A DNA stretch of 64,000 bases, taken from positions 193,501-257,500 of the forward strand of contig JACSYO010000551.1 of assembly GCA_016806645.1 (NCBI GenBank). Reading direction: 5' to 3'. The notes below the pieces were generated by a model. That model ran no database searches. It was not told the DNA's origin and was given only the letters and a program-made list of their open reading frames with translations. This document shows positions 36,258-61,939 of the stretch, in pieces. The translations under genes and the position numbers were made by a program. Numbering within the stretch: the stretch's first letter is position 1; every line of letters starts with the position of its first letter. This stretch comes from Ophiodon elongatus (taxonomy: Eukaryota > Chordata > Actinopteri > Perciformes > Hexagrammidae).

Positions 36258-39200
36258 GTGAGTACACACACGGACATTACATACAGTACTAATGTACTGT
36301 ATCAGAGGGTACAGGAATACACACGTAAACCCATGGTTGTGCTTATGAAATGACACCTATTTTTAAGTGTCTTTAGGGGCCTTGACCGTTGATAAACCCT
36401 GGGTAAATTGTGCTCCATATAATGCTCTAGCCATTTTGAATTAAACCTGATTGCCCTCAAGGCAGGCACACGCAAGTGTGACATTTTAAATGCTAGTTTG
36501 ACCAGAGGCAACATTTGAGGGAGATTAATGCATTTAAAATTTTGATTTTGTCATTGTTTTTTTTCACTTAATTTCTTTGGAATAAAAACTCTGTCTTAAA
36601 TCCAGCTTGAAATATTTGTGCTATCAAAGATGCACTAGATGAACAAGATATGGATGTAACCTGTTCGGGATGGATTATTTCCAGCGGTATGCCTACATTT
36701 CTTCAAATAGCGGATTCACTAGTAACAGATAAACAGTTGATTGGCATGGTAACATCAGAATTATCCTTAGAAGAATAAATTCAGATGGACAGAAGTGACT
36801 TCAATTCATCATATGTTCTTCTCCTGCGTTAGAGTCTGCATATTGTAAAGCACGGGCTGGGCACTACTATGATATGCTGCTGAAGAGATGTGTGAGGTGC
36901 GCTGATGTTTGTGGCGGACATCCAGCAGAGTGCTCCCAGCACTGCCAGAGTGAGTATTGACCCCGCTGCCCTGGATTAGCGCTTTAATTATTTAGTGACT
37001 ATCTCCGTTTCCTGGAGGCATACATATTCTGTTGAGCTCGGCCTCAGTGGACAAAGTTTTCAGAGCACGAGTTGAGGTAAAGGAGGAACTCTTGTCTAAC
37101 TAATACCAAGGAGCTATAGCTAGAAGGACACCACTTGTCGTGTCTTACTGGTTATCCTAGATTTGCAAAAACTCTCGTGAGACCCACTGCCCGACAACCT
37201 TTCCCAACCATAACCATTCGAGGGTAATACCTAACCTCAACCATCTCGCCAAACTTTTGCAAATCGAGGGTTTGACGACCTATCCTAACCTTACTATTCA
37301 AGGTCAATGCCCAACCTCAATGATCTCGCGAGAGTTTCCAGACACGACCCCACTACTCCCGTATAATGGGGCTGAATGGTAATTGGTTTGCGTACGTAGA
37401 GGATGCTTACTTCTGTGCTTAGATAGATACTTGTTGGTTGTACATTGGTGGAGAACGCACGTAGTTCGTTGCCTGGCTTAGAGGCTTCAGGGTACAAACC
37501 ATGAACCGCAACGTTACCAATTTTCAGGGAACCATTGTTGCATCTTTCTCTCTTCGTTACCTGTCATCTCTCTACCTTTAACTTCCCAAAAAAGGAATAA
37601 AATGCCCCATAAATACCTGCTGTTTTGCCATGAAGGTCTTTCAGAGATATTCTTTGCATCCACCCTCTAGCTCCAACACCCCCTGTGACCGCTAAAAAGC
37701 TCCTGGTTCAAGTTAGCCCACACGTGCCGAATTCCAGAGCGCTCTCGATGCCGATGGCCTTGGAAGACTCCACTATCCTGCTCTACTCCCTGCTGGCCCT
37801 GAGCATGATGCTGGTGTTCTCTAGCTTGTCTCTAGCCTTTGCTGTCTTACTGAGGGGAGCGAGGGCCAAAACCTCCAATCCAAGACCCAAGGGGGCTAAC
37901 CACCACCAGCCAGGCCAGGAGCTGGGCCAACCGGAGAACAGCTCCAAAGGTTAGTGTGGTACGGATACAAATAAAATGCTCCATTAAGTGCAATCAGTGA
38001 GTAGTTTATCCGTTAGTTATGCTGCAATCTCTGAACCCATCGGCTACCGGTCTGACAATGGATGAGCCTCTGGAGCAGGGATGGGCAATTATTTTTCCCA
38101 AGTGGTCACATGAGAAACAAGCACTGTTGTGGAGGGCCGGACCAATAGACTGAACTCAGTCCTGCTCAATATTATTCCACCGCTTTATAAAAAGCAGTAC
38201 ATTTTATGGTTTTGATAAGCTGTGAGTGGTAAGAGTGAATGTCATGATCAGTGGTGGAATGTAAAAAAGTATAATTACTTAAGTACTGTGCTTAAGTACA
38301 AATTCAAGGTACTTTACTTGAGTATTTCTATTTTATTCAACTTTGTACTTCCACTCCACTACATCTCAGAGAGAAATATTGTACTTTTTACTCCACTACA
38401 TTTGTCTGACAGCTTTAGTTACGAGTTACTTTGCACAATACAATACAATACAATACAATTTTAAATATATATTTTTTTCAAACCCATCCTAACTTCCCCA
38501 ACTGAACAACAGTGTATAAAGGAGTTAAAATAAGCTCCATCTTAAACATCTGCAACAGGAATAATGATCCAAACAAATATACATATTAAATATCCATATA
38601 TAATAAAACATTGACTGGGATCAAGTTTCTGCAATCAAATTTTGTAATCCAATTACTTAATTTTCTGTTTTCCAGTTCAGTGTGAGAACTCTAGTCTGTG
38701 TTGGGCTTGAACGAAGCTCTGAAGTCAGGCTGAACATCTGAGGTGGATATGAGAAGGCTGAATGTCTGAGGTGGATATGAGAAGGTAGAATGTCTGAGGT
38801 GGATATGAGAAGGACAGCTGACAGGTGATCGTCAGTGAGAGAGGATCTGTATTTGTTAAACTTTATCACGGAGAATGTTTGTTTACATATGGAGATAGAT
38901 CCAAAGAGGAACAACATCTTCTGAACCAAAAATGAGCATTGTTGTGTTGCTCCGCGTGTTTTGTCTCGTAATGGAGATTCACTTTGTAATCCTTAACACT
39001 GAGACCTGTTCTCCACAAACTGAGCACACGGCTTTACCTTCGACTTCAGTAAATAAATACTTAGAAGTCCATGTTTAGTTAAAAACTCTACATTCTCTGT
39101 ATCAATCTTTTGATAAGTACAGAAATTGAGAAAAAAAACAGCAGCAGTCGCCTTCAAAATAAAAGCAATGCAGCTGTGTAATGTGCATCATGTACACTTA

Positions 39201-39796
39201 TTTACGTTTTATTCCTAATTTCCCATTGACCTCCCGCGGGCCATGCCCAGGTCTGCTCTGGAGGCAAGGAGCTCGACATCTGGGGTTCCAGTGTAGCGAG
39301 GGGATAGTCAAGCCAGACTTCCTTTTCCATGCGCTGCTCATATACTTCCAATACCAAAGTCTTGTACCGTTGCCTGCATATCAATGTACAGTAGTTCCCC
39401 TTCACAGATCTTTTTTTTTCATTATCATCTCATATTTCCAAACTTTTGTGTCTCAGAATTGCTTTTGAAAAATATCATGCCGTGTGATTTATATGTTTTG
39501 CTCCAATGTGTACCCACTCCCCTCTCTGTCTTTCTACAGATTTAGTGACAAATTCAAACCCCACCACAGGTCGTGAGCCACCATATGACCCCAGCCCCAC
39601 TGAGACCTGCGCGTGTGTCCACTGTTTCCCCGATCTGACAACACTCGGCCACGACAGGCCACTGAGAGAACCGTTCTCTTTCTACCAGCAGGCCGTCCTC
39701 CACAAATCCCCGATCCAAATGCGAGGGCCTCTCTGGTCTAAGGAGAACCTGTACACCTCTGGACTGGAGGTACAGGAGGAGGCTGCAGTGGGATGA
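36143..39796 (+). CDS. tnfrsf13b: TACI, BAFF/APRIL receptor (TNF receptor superfamily 13B), four coding exons
   Basis: Exons 36143-36257, 36833-36949, 37671-37949 and 39540-39796 join in frame (all introns phase 1) to 768 nt, 255 aa. TACI is a B-cell surface receptor for BAFF and APRIL that signals through TRAFs and MyD88 to NF-kB and class switching. Visible: two cysteine-rich domains (Cys5-Cys38 and Cys43-Cys76), each with the ligand-contact D-x-L motif (YWDALI, YYDMLL); a Pro/Ser stalk; one transmembrane helix at about 113-138; and a cytoplasmic tail with ETCACVHCF (192-200), resembling the ETCSFCF region of mammalian TACI. There is no signal peptide, as expected for a type III membrane protein. 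The ATG at 36143 has an in-frame stop upstream (36125-36127) in the unspliced sequence; a 5' non-coding exon is likely. BCMA and BAFF-R are less likely because each has only one CRD. Confidence 0.88.
36833..36949 (+). CDS. tnfrsf13b: tnfrsf13b coding exon 2 (CRD2)
   Basis: A symmetrical phase 1-1 exon of 117 nt encoding YCKARAGHYYDMLLKRC and the CADVCGGHPAEC block, which aligns with TACI CRD2 (FYDHLL, CASICGQHPKQC). The acceptor is CTCCTGCGTTAG and the donor A|GTGAGT. Confidence 0.86.
37135..37345. repeat. Repeat with CTCGCGAGA ends in tnfrsf13b intron 2
   Basis: Internal duplication: AACCTCAACCATCTCGCCAA and AACCTCAATGATCTCGCGAG, each preceded by TTCGAGG or TTCAAGG and GGTAAT or GGTCAAT. 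Confidence 0.4.
37671..37949 (+). CDS. tnfrsf13b: tnfrsf13b coding exon 3 (stalk and transmembrane helix)
   Basis: Starts after CCACCCTCTAG and encodes a Pro-rich stalk, the hydrophobic helix from about ILLYSLLALS to AVLLRG, then a basic and Pro/Gln-rich juxtamembrane part. The donor is G|GTTAGT, phase 1. Confidence 0.82.
38076..39255 (-). mobile_element. Non-autonomous hAT transposon, copy 2, in tnfrsf13b intron 3
   Basis: An 1180-bp inverted relative of the 32208-33716 element, flanked by perfect duplications CTCTGGAG (38068-38075 and 39256-39263). Ends are CAGGGATGGGCA and, inward from the right, CAGACCTGGGCA, so the terminal inverted repeats are readable. It has the same transposase remnants on the minus strand but only three copies of the 28-bp unit (38730-38815). 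The host intron spans 37950-39539. Confidence 0.88.
38245..38445 (+). repeat. AAGTA-rich fish repeat nested in hAT copy 2
   Basis: Counterpart of the 33350-33545 block in the other hAT copy, in the same place relative to the transposase remnants. Confidence 0.6.
39540..39796 (+). CDS. tnfrsf13b: tnfrsf13b coding exon 4 (cytoplasmic tail)
   Basis: Starts after TCTTTCTACAG; encodes the tail with SPTETCACVHCFPDL, followed by a Pro-rich stretch and stop TGA at 39794-39796. The Cys-rich ETC motif is the main link to TACI tails, which bind TRAFs and MyD88. Confidence 0.84.
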
Positions 39797-40650
39797 GGCT
39801 CATTTTCCGTCTCACGGAACAACTGGAATGGCCAAATGGGTCGTCAGCTCACAGGAGAAGATAGTTGGCGTATCGGAATTTTCAATCACACTGCGGAGAC
39901 TGTCACAGGCCAGTAAAAAGCCTACGTAATGAGTGTCATGGAAAATGGGGCATTGAGTTGACTTGTTAAGATCCTGTTCTATCCTTAACGGTGAGGGTCC
40001 ATGTGTGTCGAGGGGCCTCTTATAAAGGTTTTTGGGGACTTGACACACCAACAGCGAAGGACTGATAAAGAGTGACTGACGCTTTGCTTCACATTGCCCT
40101 CGTGACTGTTAAAGGTTTCATTTGAACACATCACAAAGACGCCTGCTGACTAGAAGCCACGCATGCATGTCTGGTCTCGTAGTAGTGAAATCACCGCTTC
40201 ACTGGGCGGAACAGCTGTGTCACAGCAGCTACCACCGATTCAACACGCCAAATGGAAAAGAGATCAATGAAGGACGAGCAGCGTTCAATTGCCAACTATC
40301 ATCTTCATATCACATTTCCATAAGAAATACTTTCAGAAACCCAGTCACAGGAAGACGGTACTCGTGTGTCTCTGCTCTCGACATGTCTATTGCTTTTCCA
40401 CCAAAACCAGTGAAACAGCACACACACAGCTAGTTGTGGTGGGTAGTCCAGTGCAGGAGGATTCCTCTGTTTGGGCTGCAAATTTAGAAATCTTTGTCTC
40501 AGTAGTGGCACAAATATGTAGTGTATGTATGTTGAATGTGTGTACAGTGTCATGTATTTATTTGTGGGGTGATGGATGGGGGATTCAGAATACCCTTGTA
40601 CTTGTTTTGGCCACAAGGAAAAAAATAAAACCTTGATATCAGAAACATCT
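39797..40650 (+). other. tnfrsf13b: tnfrsf13b 3' UTR with poly(A) signal
   Basis: Non-coding stretch of about 850 nt after the stop codon, ending with AATAAA at 40624-40629. The gene is convergent with usp22, whose own 3' end lies about 0.5 kb further on. Confidence 0.6.
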
Positions 40651-40729
40651 GGCGAGAAGCTCAGTGTTCAAATGATCATCCATTTTTAAAGTGCGTCAGT
40701 AGTCAGTCCTCAAAGACGGTAGCTCTTAG

Positions 40730-40970
40730 CACTTAGTCGACTAACACTCATACGACTACAAATCGGTAAAACTGAAGTTTCTCTTCAAACAATCGCACAA
40801 AAGCCCCATTTTAAATCTTGCGTTTGCCAGAGATGTGTCCTTAGGATTTCTTGTAAACAAGTAATTCAGCATGAAAACAAGCCTATAAAAAGCCTAAAGA
40901 AGTCTTAGTTGACGAGACAAAAGAAACGTCCGGTTAGTCGACCAAGAGGCGGCGGCCCTAGTGGTCAGTT
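40730..40970. repeat. Possible DNA-transposon remnant between convergent genes
   Basis: The ends are TTAGTCGACTAACAC and GGTTAGTCGACCAAGAGG, GTCGAC-containing motifs seen in fish repeats. No clear target duplication was found. Confidence 0.3.
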
Positions 40971-41203
40971 TAATGCTTCAGTCCTGTTAGATTTTACAGG
41001 GCTGTGTAATAGCAAGAATCTGGCAATACAGACAAAATAACCAAACCGAAAACATGACCTCCCTGCTGGAGGTAATTAAAAAAAATCAGCATATTCCATT
41101 ATCAAAACACAATCAATAAGAGGCACAACCATGTTTACAGATATAGATTTTCTTTATTCGAGTGTCTTTCCATCGCCGTGTCCAGTTCTTGCAGCAGTTA
41201 CGT

Positions 41204-41244
<41 letters not shown>

Positions 41245-41399
41245 TGAGAGTGTGTGAGAGAGAGTGTGTGTGTGTGTGTGAGAGTGTGTGAGAGTGTGAG
41301 TGTGTGTGAGAGTGTGTGTGTGTGTGTGAGAGAGTGTGAATGTGTGTGAGAGTGTGAGTGTGTGTGAGTGTGAGTATGTGTATGTGAGTGTGTGTGAGG
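41204..41399. repeat. (GT)n-rich tract with GA interruptions, in usp22 3' UTR
   Basis: GT repeats broken by GAGAGTGTGAG-type units; (AC)-rich in the usp22 transcript. Confidence 0.95.
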
Positions 41400-41607
41400 A
41401 ATGACTGACCGACAGACTGAGGTTTCACCATTTTGTCTCGTATACATACAAACTGTACATATATACTTAACATACGTCGTTTGTCTGCACACGGCACACG
41501 TGCGCAGACAAACGGGCACACACACTTTGTGTTCTCTCTTGTTACACGCAACAACACACTGCATACAAACACACCTACACTGAGCTTTTTCTTTTCTTCC
41601 CCTTTTT

Positions 41608-41763
<156 letters not shown>

Positions 41764-42935
41764 GGGATCGAGCTTCAGACTCGCTACACATACTCCTTTG
41801 ATTACATTTATTTTTTGCCATTTACCTGAAACAGCGTCACGACAACGTGTCTTGAACGTGGAGAATATGTCTACATAACCCCAAAACATTTGGCAAATTG
41901 AAGTCAAAATTAAAACAGAAAGAAAAAAAGAATTAAATAAAGTGAGCAGTTTCATGAACTATTTTGCGCGTGCAAAAGAAAACACGATTGACGGCACAGT
42001 GTAACACAGTCGAACAATGTGAGACTTCTATGGAGAAATCGTAAACAAAAGATTTAATTACAGTATGTATAAAAATATAGTATTCCTGTGTAGTCTATCC
42101 CCGTGACTGTTGGAAGCAGCGTGAGAGGCAGAAGACAACCGATCCTTTGTGTTCTCCTTATTGACGTTTCCTAGAAGTATTTTGGCTGACAACTACAAAC
42201 TCACAAGTAATGAATGGAATTAACTGTCTGTCTATACAATATTCAGAACCCTTCCCCCCACCCCACAACTTTTTGCAATCTGAACATTAATGCATAATAA
42301 GACAACTTCCGTCCTTGAAATATTTGGTCATTTGTGGGAGTGTGGGCGTGTCAGACGAGTGTGCTTGTGTTCCAGGAAGTTGCCGCTGTAGGTAAAGCGA
42401 ATGAAAGAAAAGCAGCCTCGAGCCCCGTGTAAAGGCTCCTCGTGTCCGGGTGTTATTAGACGCAGTTGTGCGAGCACGAAACATGGTGAAGAACAGCAAT
42501 TGTGATCGAGTAAACCGTAAGGTTGAAAATAACCTTTCTGCCCTTTAGTCTGCGTCTGAGATGGAGGGACACGGCGCGTCACCCGTCATTTCCTTCATAC
42601 TTCATATCGCGGCTTCCTTCTTCTTCGTCCCCATGAATTCAAGGAAGCAACGTCCCGTTAGCGGCGATACAAAATCCCCCTTGTACATTTCTTGCGTTTA
42701 GTTTTCTTCTTGCACGTTTGCACGCATCCTGCACGGCGCACAGCTCCTGTCATGAACGGCGTGCGGTGGAACTAGATTAGTTGGTAGTCGGGTGCTTCCC
42801 TGTCGGAGTGAGAGTGCGGCTCCAGGAGATCAGGTGGGCTCGCGTTCCTCTCTCACCTCTCCGTTACCTTTGCCCATGCAACCAATCTTTGCGCCGTCCC
42901 TCGCCTCCTCCGGCAGGCTGCGCCGATGGAGGGAA

Positions 42936-56842
<13,907 letters not shown>

Positions 56843-57350
56843 GGCGGTCCCCCAGCCGGCTTCTGCCGTCCTCTCTGGGCGATGCGACCTGTCCTGACCC
56901 CTCACAGGACCGGTCCAGACGGGCTCTCCGGGCTCGTCCCCGAGTCCTGGCTAACTGGACATGGTTGCAGTGACGGAGGAGGCACGCGCAGTAGCAACCA
57001 GCAACGCGTTGAGTCCAGTGTTGCTCTGGTGGACAATACAGCGTCTCTCACTCATTAACACCACAGCAGCTGCATGTGTAGTTAGCCCTCCACCTGGCTG
57101 AGCTACATGTTAGCAGCGGGCTAAAGGGGTTAGCGCTGGAATGTAACAGTAGCTTCCACGGTGAGTGTTGTCAGGACCCGCCTCCTTCACACGGCGGACC
57201 AATGAGGAGCGGGCGCAGCGCATGATTGACGTGTGCCAACTTTCTTTTTTGCAATCAAGTACCGCCTCCACGAAGCGGGTGCTGCGTCACGATTGGTGCA
57301 ATTTTCCGGCAAACCACATCCGCCTGTATGAGGCCGCCGATTGGCTGACA
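56843..57350 (-). promoter_or_regulatory. usp22: usp22 promoter region with three CCAAT boxes
   Basis: CpG-containing DNA upstream of the usp22 start codon. CCAAT-type pentamers occur at 57199-57203 (CCAAT on +), 57292-57296 and 57340-57344 (ATTGG on +), a spacing seen in TATA-less housekeeping promoters bound by NF-Y. No TATA box is visible. The transcription start is not known. Confidence 0.5.
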
Positions 57351-57479
57351 GGTAACTCAGCCTCGTTAGGTTATAATGAGGCAATAAAGAGGTTATAAAT
57401 AAATAAATGCACCTTCCATGTCGAAACACAAGGGATGAGGGTGTTGTCACAAAAAGACACGAAACGCAGAACTATATTC

Positions 57480-58283
57480 TTAAACAATTTATTATTAACA
57501 GATCCACAATCGCAAAGCCCAAGCTCCCAAATGATATGACAGTTTGGTTTCATCTGTTGACTTCACCCCCTCTTGTCATAACAAGCTGTCAAAACGGTTT
57601 CTATACAGTGCTCTAGCGACCTCTAGTGGATCCAACCTAAAAAAAGAAAAAAGGAAAGGAAAAAAGAAAAACAAAACAAAAAAAGAAAAACAGTGCACCA
57701 GATTGTGAACCACTCCTCCATTGTGCCGAGTTTGGTCAAGGGCATGTCCATGTGTACAGATTTTCTATTGATGATATCTACATTCTAACCAAAAGGTGTG
57801 AGAGGGGACACGATCACATCCGTCTTTACAATTGCAGAATAGGTCAGATTTATTCCTCGTCAACCAAAGATGTTTTTACCTCATGTAATGCCCTCTTGTT
57901 ACGGCCATCATGCAGCGGAACCAATACAAACAGTGAGATTATTCACACATATGTTTGGAGCAAATAAGTCCAGTTTTTTATTTTATTTTTGTGGTTTCTG
58001 TTAATGTAGCAGTGGCGCTCCAACCTGAACATTGATAAATAAAACACTGACAAAATTGAAATCTTTTTTCCATTTTTTCTGCGAGGACCATTTGCTATCC
58101 TCAAGACACTGTGAAGAAAGAATAACCAAATTTATCATCATTCCACACAATTAGATTTTCCTTGACCAAAGTCCTTATGCAATAGAATGTTTGTTTGTTT
58201 TCCTCTTTTAAAAAAATCCAACTCATCCTGGGAAGAACGTGTTGGGTGGCTGCAGCGTTCTCTCCCCCCCCGTCCAAGGCCCC
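57480..58283 (-). other. cops3: Probable cops3 3' UTR
   Basis: Non-coding DNA between the cops3 stop and the usp22 promoter. Minus-strand AATAAA-type hexamers occur near 57982-57977 and 57493-57488; which is used is unknown. Confidence 0.4.
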
Positions 58284-58337
58284 TCAGGAATAACTTGATG
58301 TTTTGCTACCAACATCGTCCTCCTGCGATCCCATACT
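58284..58337 (-). CDS. cops3: cops3 last coding exon
   Basis: A 54-nt exon after GTGTTTCAG encoding SMGSQEDDVGSKTSSYS and TGA at 58286-58284; matches the family's SMGSQEDD...SSYS end. Confidence 0.93.
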   Translation of the reverse strand, partial: SMGSQEDDVGSKTSSYS

Positions 58338-60167
58338 CTGAAACACAACAGTCACAGGTTGAGGATGCTCAACTCTGCTTCCTGGAACAAAACCCTGACA
58401 GTCGTAACTCTAGACATGAAAAGCATCTTTGCACCATGAATGCATTATGTAAATCCGGCACACCGTAGGTACCACGGCAATCACAAGGAGAGATTTTGCT
58501 AAGATACCACAAAGCATAATATATGCATGCATTTGTATAATAATAATAATAATAATAAAAAAAAGTATATGTGTGATTGCCTCACCTTCTGCACAAATTG
58601 TGGGTTTACTGTGATTTCTTGATCCATAGACTTTAGTTTCTCATCCAGCTCTATACATTTCAACATCTGAAAAGAGAAAAGAGGACACAGCTTCACCGTA
58701 TAAGTAGAAACCCCCAAAGTATTTCAGGGCTCATACGCAGCATTATGACAGGACTTCATGCAAAGGAAGATAACACTGGGCTGGACATACTCACCTCTTG
58801 GTCAATTTTGTGGAGCATTGCTGGGTTGTTGTATTTTTCGGGGTTATCGTGGAAGCAGACCATGCCGTCCTTTTGGTTAATGCTAGCGTAGATCTCACCA
58901 TCTTCAATCTGCACAGAAGCACAAGAAGCGGGAAGATTTCTAGTGTGGATCGTGAGTCGACTTCCGCTTGGTAGAAAGTCGGATACAGATAAATAAATAA
59001 CTTCTACAAAGCAGATAAAATACTAACTAATTAACATACAAGACCTCCTGTTGAAAAATAATACATATTTTAATATCATAATATAATCACCATGTATTTG
59101 CATGCTCAATGTGCAGACCGACTCACCATGTGTAAGACGTATTTCTCTGCTTCCAGTGGGCCTGACAGCTGCACTCGACTCGCCATGTCTTGCAAAGACA
59201 GAGTCAGAAAGGTCTGCAGGAGGCACATAAAACAGAGCTCGATATTAATTTGAAATAAACTTGAATTATATAGCACCTTTCTTAACGAGGTTACAAAATA
59301 TTGCACCAACTATCTGTAGCCAAACATTGAAGAGCCAGAAAAAACAAAAACAAAGCAAAGCTAAATTCAGATTTTAACATAACCAAAACACCTAAAATAG
59401 GTCTCCTCTCATGATAAGTGACGTGTTCCTCAGATCTAGCTTCGCATCTGTTTGGCTCAGCGTTCCAAATGCGCCCCAACAGCTGGCCATCAGACGTCTA
59501 CGTCTGCCTCCACTCACCCATGTTTTTGGGATGTTTCCCGTCACTTGGATTATTGTCACTTCTAATGACGTGCAGCACAGCTGCTAGTGGAGGAGGACCG
59601 AGACGTTTCCAGATGTCTCGGATCAGAGCTTAAAAAGGTGTCGTTCTCACACCGGCTGGATCGGGTGAACCAAACGGCTGCTTCAGAATTTGTGTAAACC
59701 AACAAACGTGATTTAAATACACTACAAAACCCTTTTGCTTAATTCTATATTGCAAAGGCCCTTTCACGGCCGATATACATTCCATATCCCTCAGACTAAA
59801 CAGAGTTTAAGTCTAATCCTTAACCCAAATCAACAGCTGTTACACATTACAGTTCAAACCACACGAAGAAGAGACTATAGGAGGAATGTTTCTTGCGAAA
59901 GCATTTGGCTCAAACTCGTGTCGACAAACAAAACACACAGAGGCACACGCCCACCTTTGTTAGCCTCTGGATGTTCTTCTTGTAGAGCGAGGAGAGGCAC
60001 TGCTTCACCAGGCCCGTGTTGTTGTCTCTCGTGAAGGTCTCGCTGTGTTTGTTGACCACGCCGCGCAACTCGGCCGGGTTGTTGGTGGTGTAAATCTGGG
60101 CCAACTCGTGGTACGCGTTGCTCAGGGGCTACGGGTGGCGAGGAGAGAGAGAAACAAGAGGAAAAAG

Positions 60168-60209
<42 letters not shown>

Positions 60210-60542
60210 AGAGGAAAAAGGACAGAGAGAGAGACACGAGGAAAAAGGACAGAGAGAGAGAGAGAGAGAGAGACACGAGGGAAAAGGACAGAGAGAGAGA
60301 GAGAGACACGAGGAAAAAGGACAGAGAGAAAGAGAGAGAGACACAAGAGGAAAAAGGACAGAGAGAGAGAGAGAGAGACACAAGAGGAAAAAGGACAGAG
60401 AGAGAGAGAGAGAGACACAAGAGGAAAAAGGACAGAGAGAGAGAGAGAGAGAGAGAGACACAAGAGGAAAAAGGACAGAGAGAGAGAGAGAGAGACACAA
60501 GAGGAAAAAGGACAGAGAGAGAGAGAGACACAAGAGGAAAAA

Positions 60543-60624
<82 letters not shown>

Positions 60625-61872
60625 ACTTAACGGCACAACAAATGATCAACTGCATGAGTAGACACCGTGTTCACATGGCAATCAACTCAATTATTAAGTC
60701 ACTGAAGTCCCTCAGAGCCGAGTAGAAATTGGCAGATGTCGAGAAACTGTGTGGAAGCTTATAAATTAAAAAAAGAAAAGAAAAAAGATGCCCACAGCGG
60801 AACGTCTCATCGCCATTGGCTGTGAACAGCTTGTCAAATTTCTGCAGTTATTTATTACAAATAAATATTGTGTTATAAATCACAATACCAGAGCTTATAC
60901 ATGATAAGTGTTTACAGCTGGTTAACTAAGCACTTTGGACTCTGTAATAACAATAATAATAAATTACAACATAACCAACAGGTTCACTGATAATGAAAAC
61001 AGGTGACTGCTGCCCTGTAGACTTGTTACATGAAACCTAGACAACCAGCAAAGGGCTGTGTGTGAGATGGCACAACCTTTTGAGATGTGGCCTGTTTTAT
61101 TTTTTTTATGCATTGCATCCGTTTTATTATTACATAACAAAGATTGCTTGCACGTGCAATTTGAACACTGATGTGTGATTGATTCATCTGTGGGCTCATT
61201 TTGAGGTGCTGTGGAGCCGCACTGCATTATACAGAGAGCTCAGTACGGGGCGGAGCGGACCCTCGATCCGGATCGAGATACCGATTCCATGATTGAATGT
61301 CATCGATGCAAAGTGAAAACACGCCAGAGCTTTGAAATTCCCTTGACAAGCGCACCTCCTTCCTACAGAGCCCGATGACAAAATTGTCAAATCATATTTT
61401 AGTGTCTTTTTGTGCGTCGATATACAGATTATGTGTTATAAGCACATGTCATACAGTTGAATAAAGAATCAATATAAAATCACATCGGGATAAAACTTGT
61501 GATTTACACCCCTCAAGCTCACCCTTATTGACATAAATGGGGCGGAGAAAATAATCGAGACGCCTGCAAGTATAATACGATACAATTCAACAGCACCACA
61601 AACTACATCGTCCTCAATGACAACCACTACAGCAAAGCCCATCCCCCCATGCGTCTTGTCCTTACCTTGATGAACCTCCCTACTATCTGTGAGGTGTACT
61701 TGGGCAGTGGCTGCACTTTGCCGTGGAGAATGAGTGACACCAGGATGTATTTCTTATAGGCTTCCAACATGATGTGGCTCACTGCCATGGCTGGAGTGGT
61801 TATTGCCTTACAAGAGAACATGAGACACACACACAATCATTTAAATATGCACACACACACACAATCATTTAA

Positions 61873-61939
<67 letters not shown>

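Noticed and set aside
36143..39796. BCMA (tnfrsf17) or BAFF receptor
   Set aside because: Two CRDs and the ETCxxC tail motif fit TACI; BCMA and BAFF-R have a single CRD.
59875..60636. 253-codon Leu/Ser-rich ORF on -
   Set aside because: It is the GA/CT minisatellite read through, joined by chance to a real cops3 exon.
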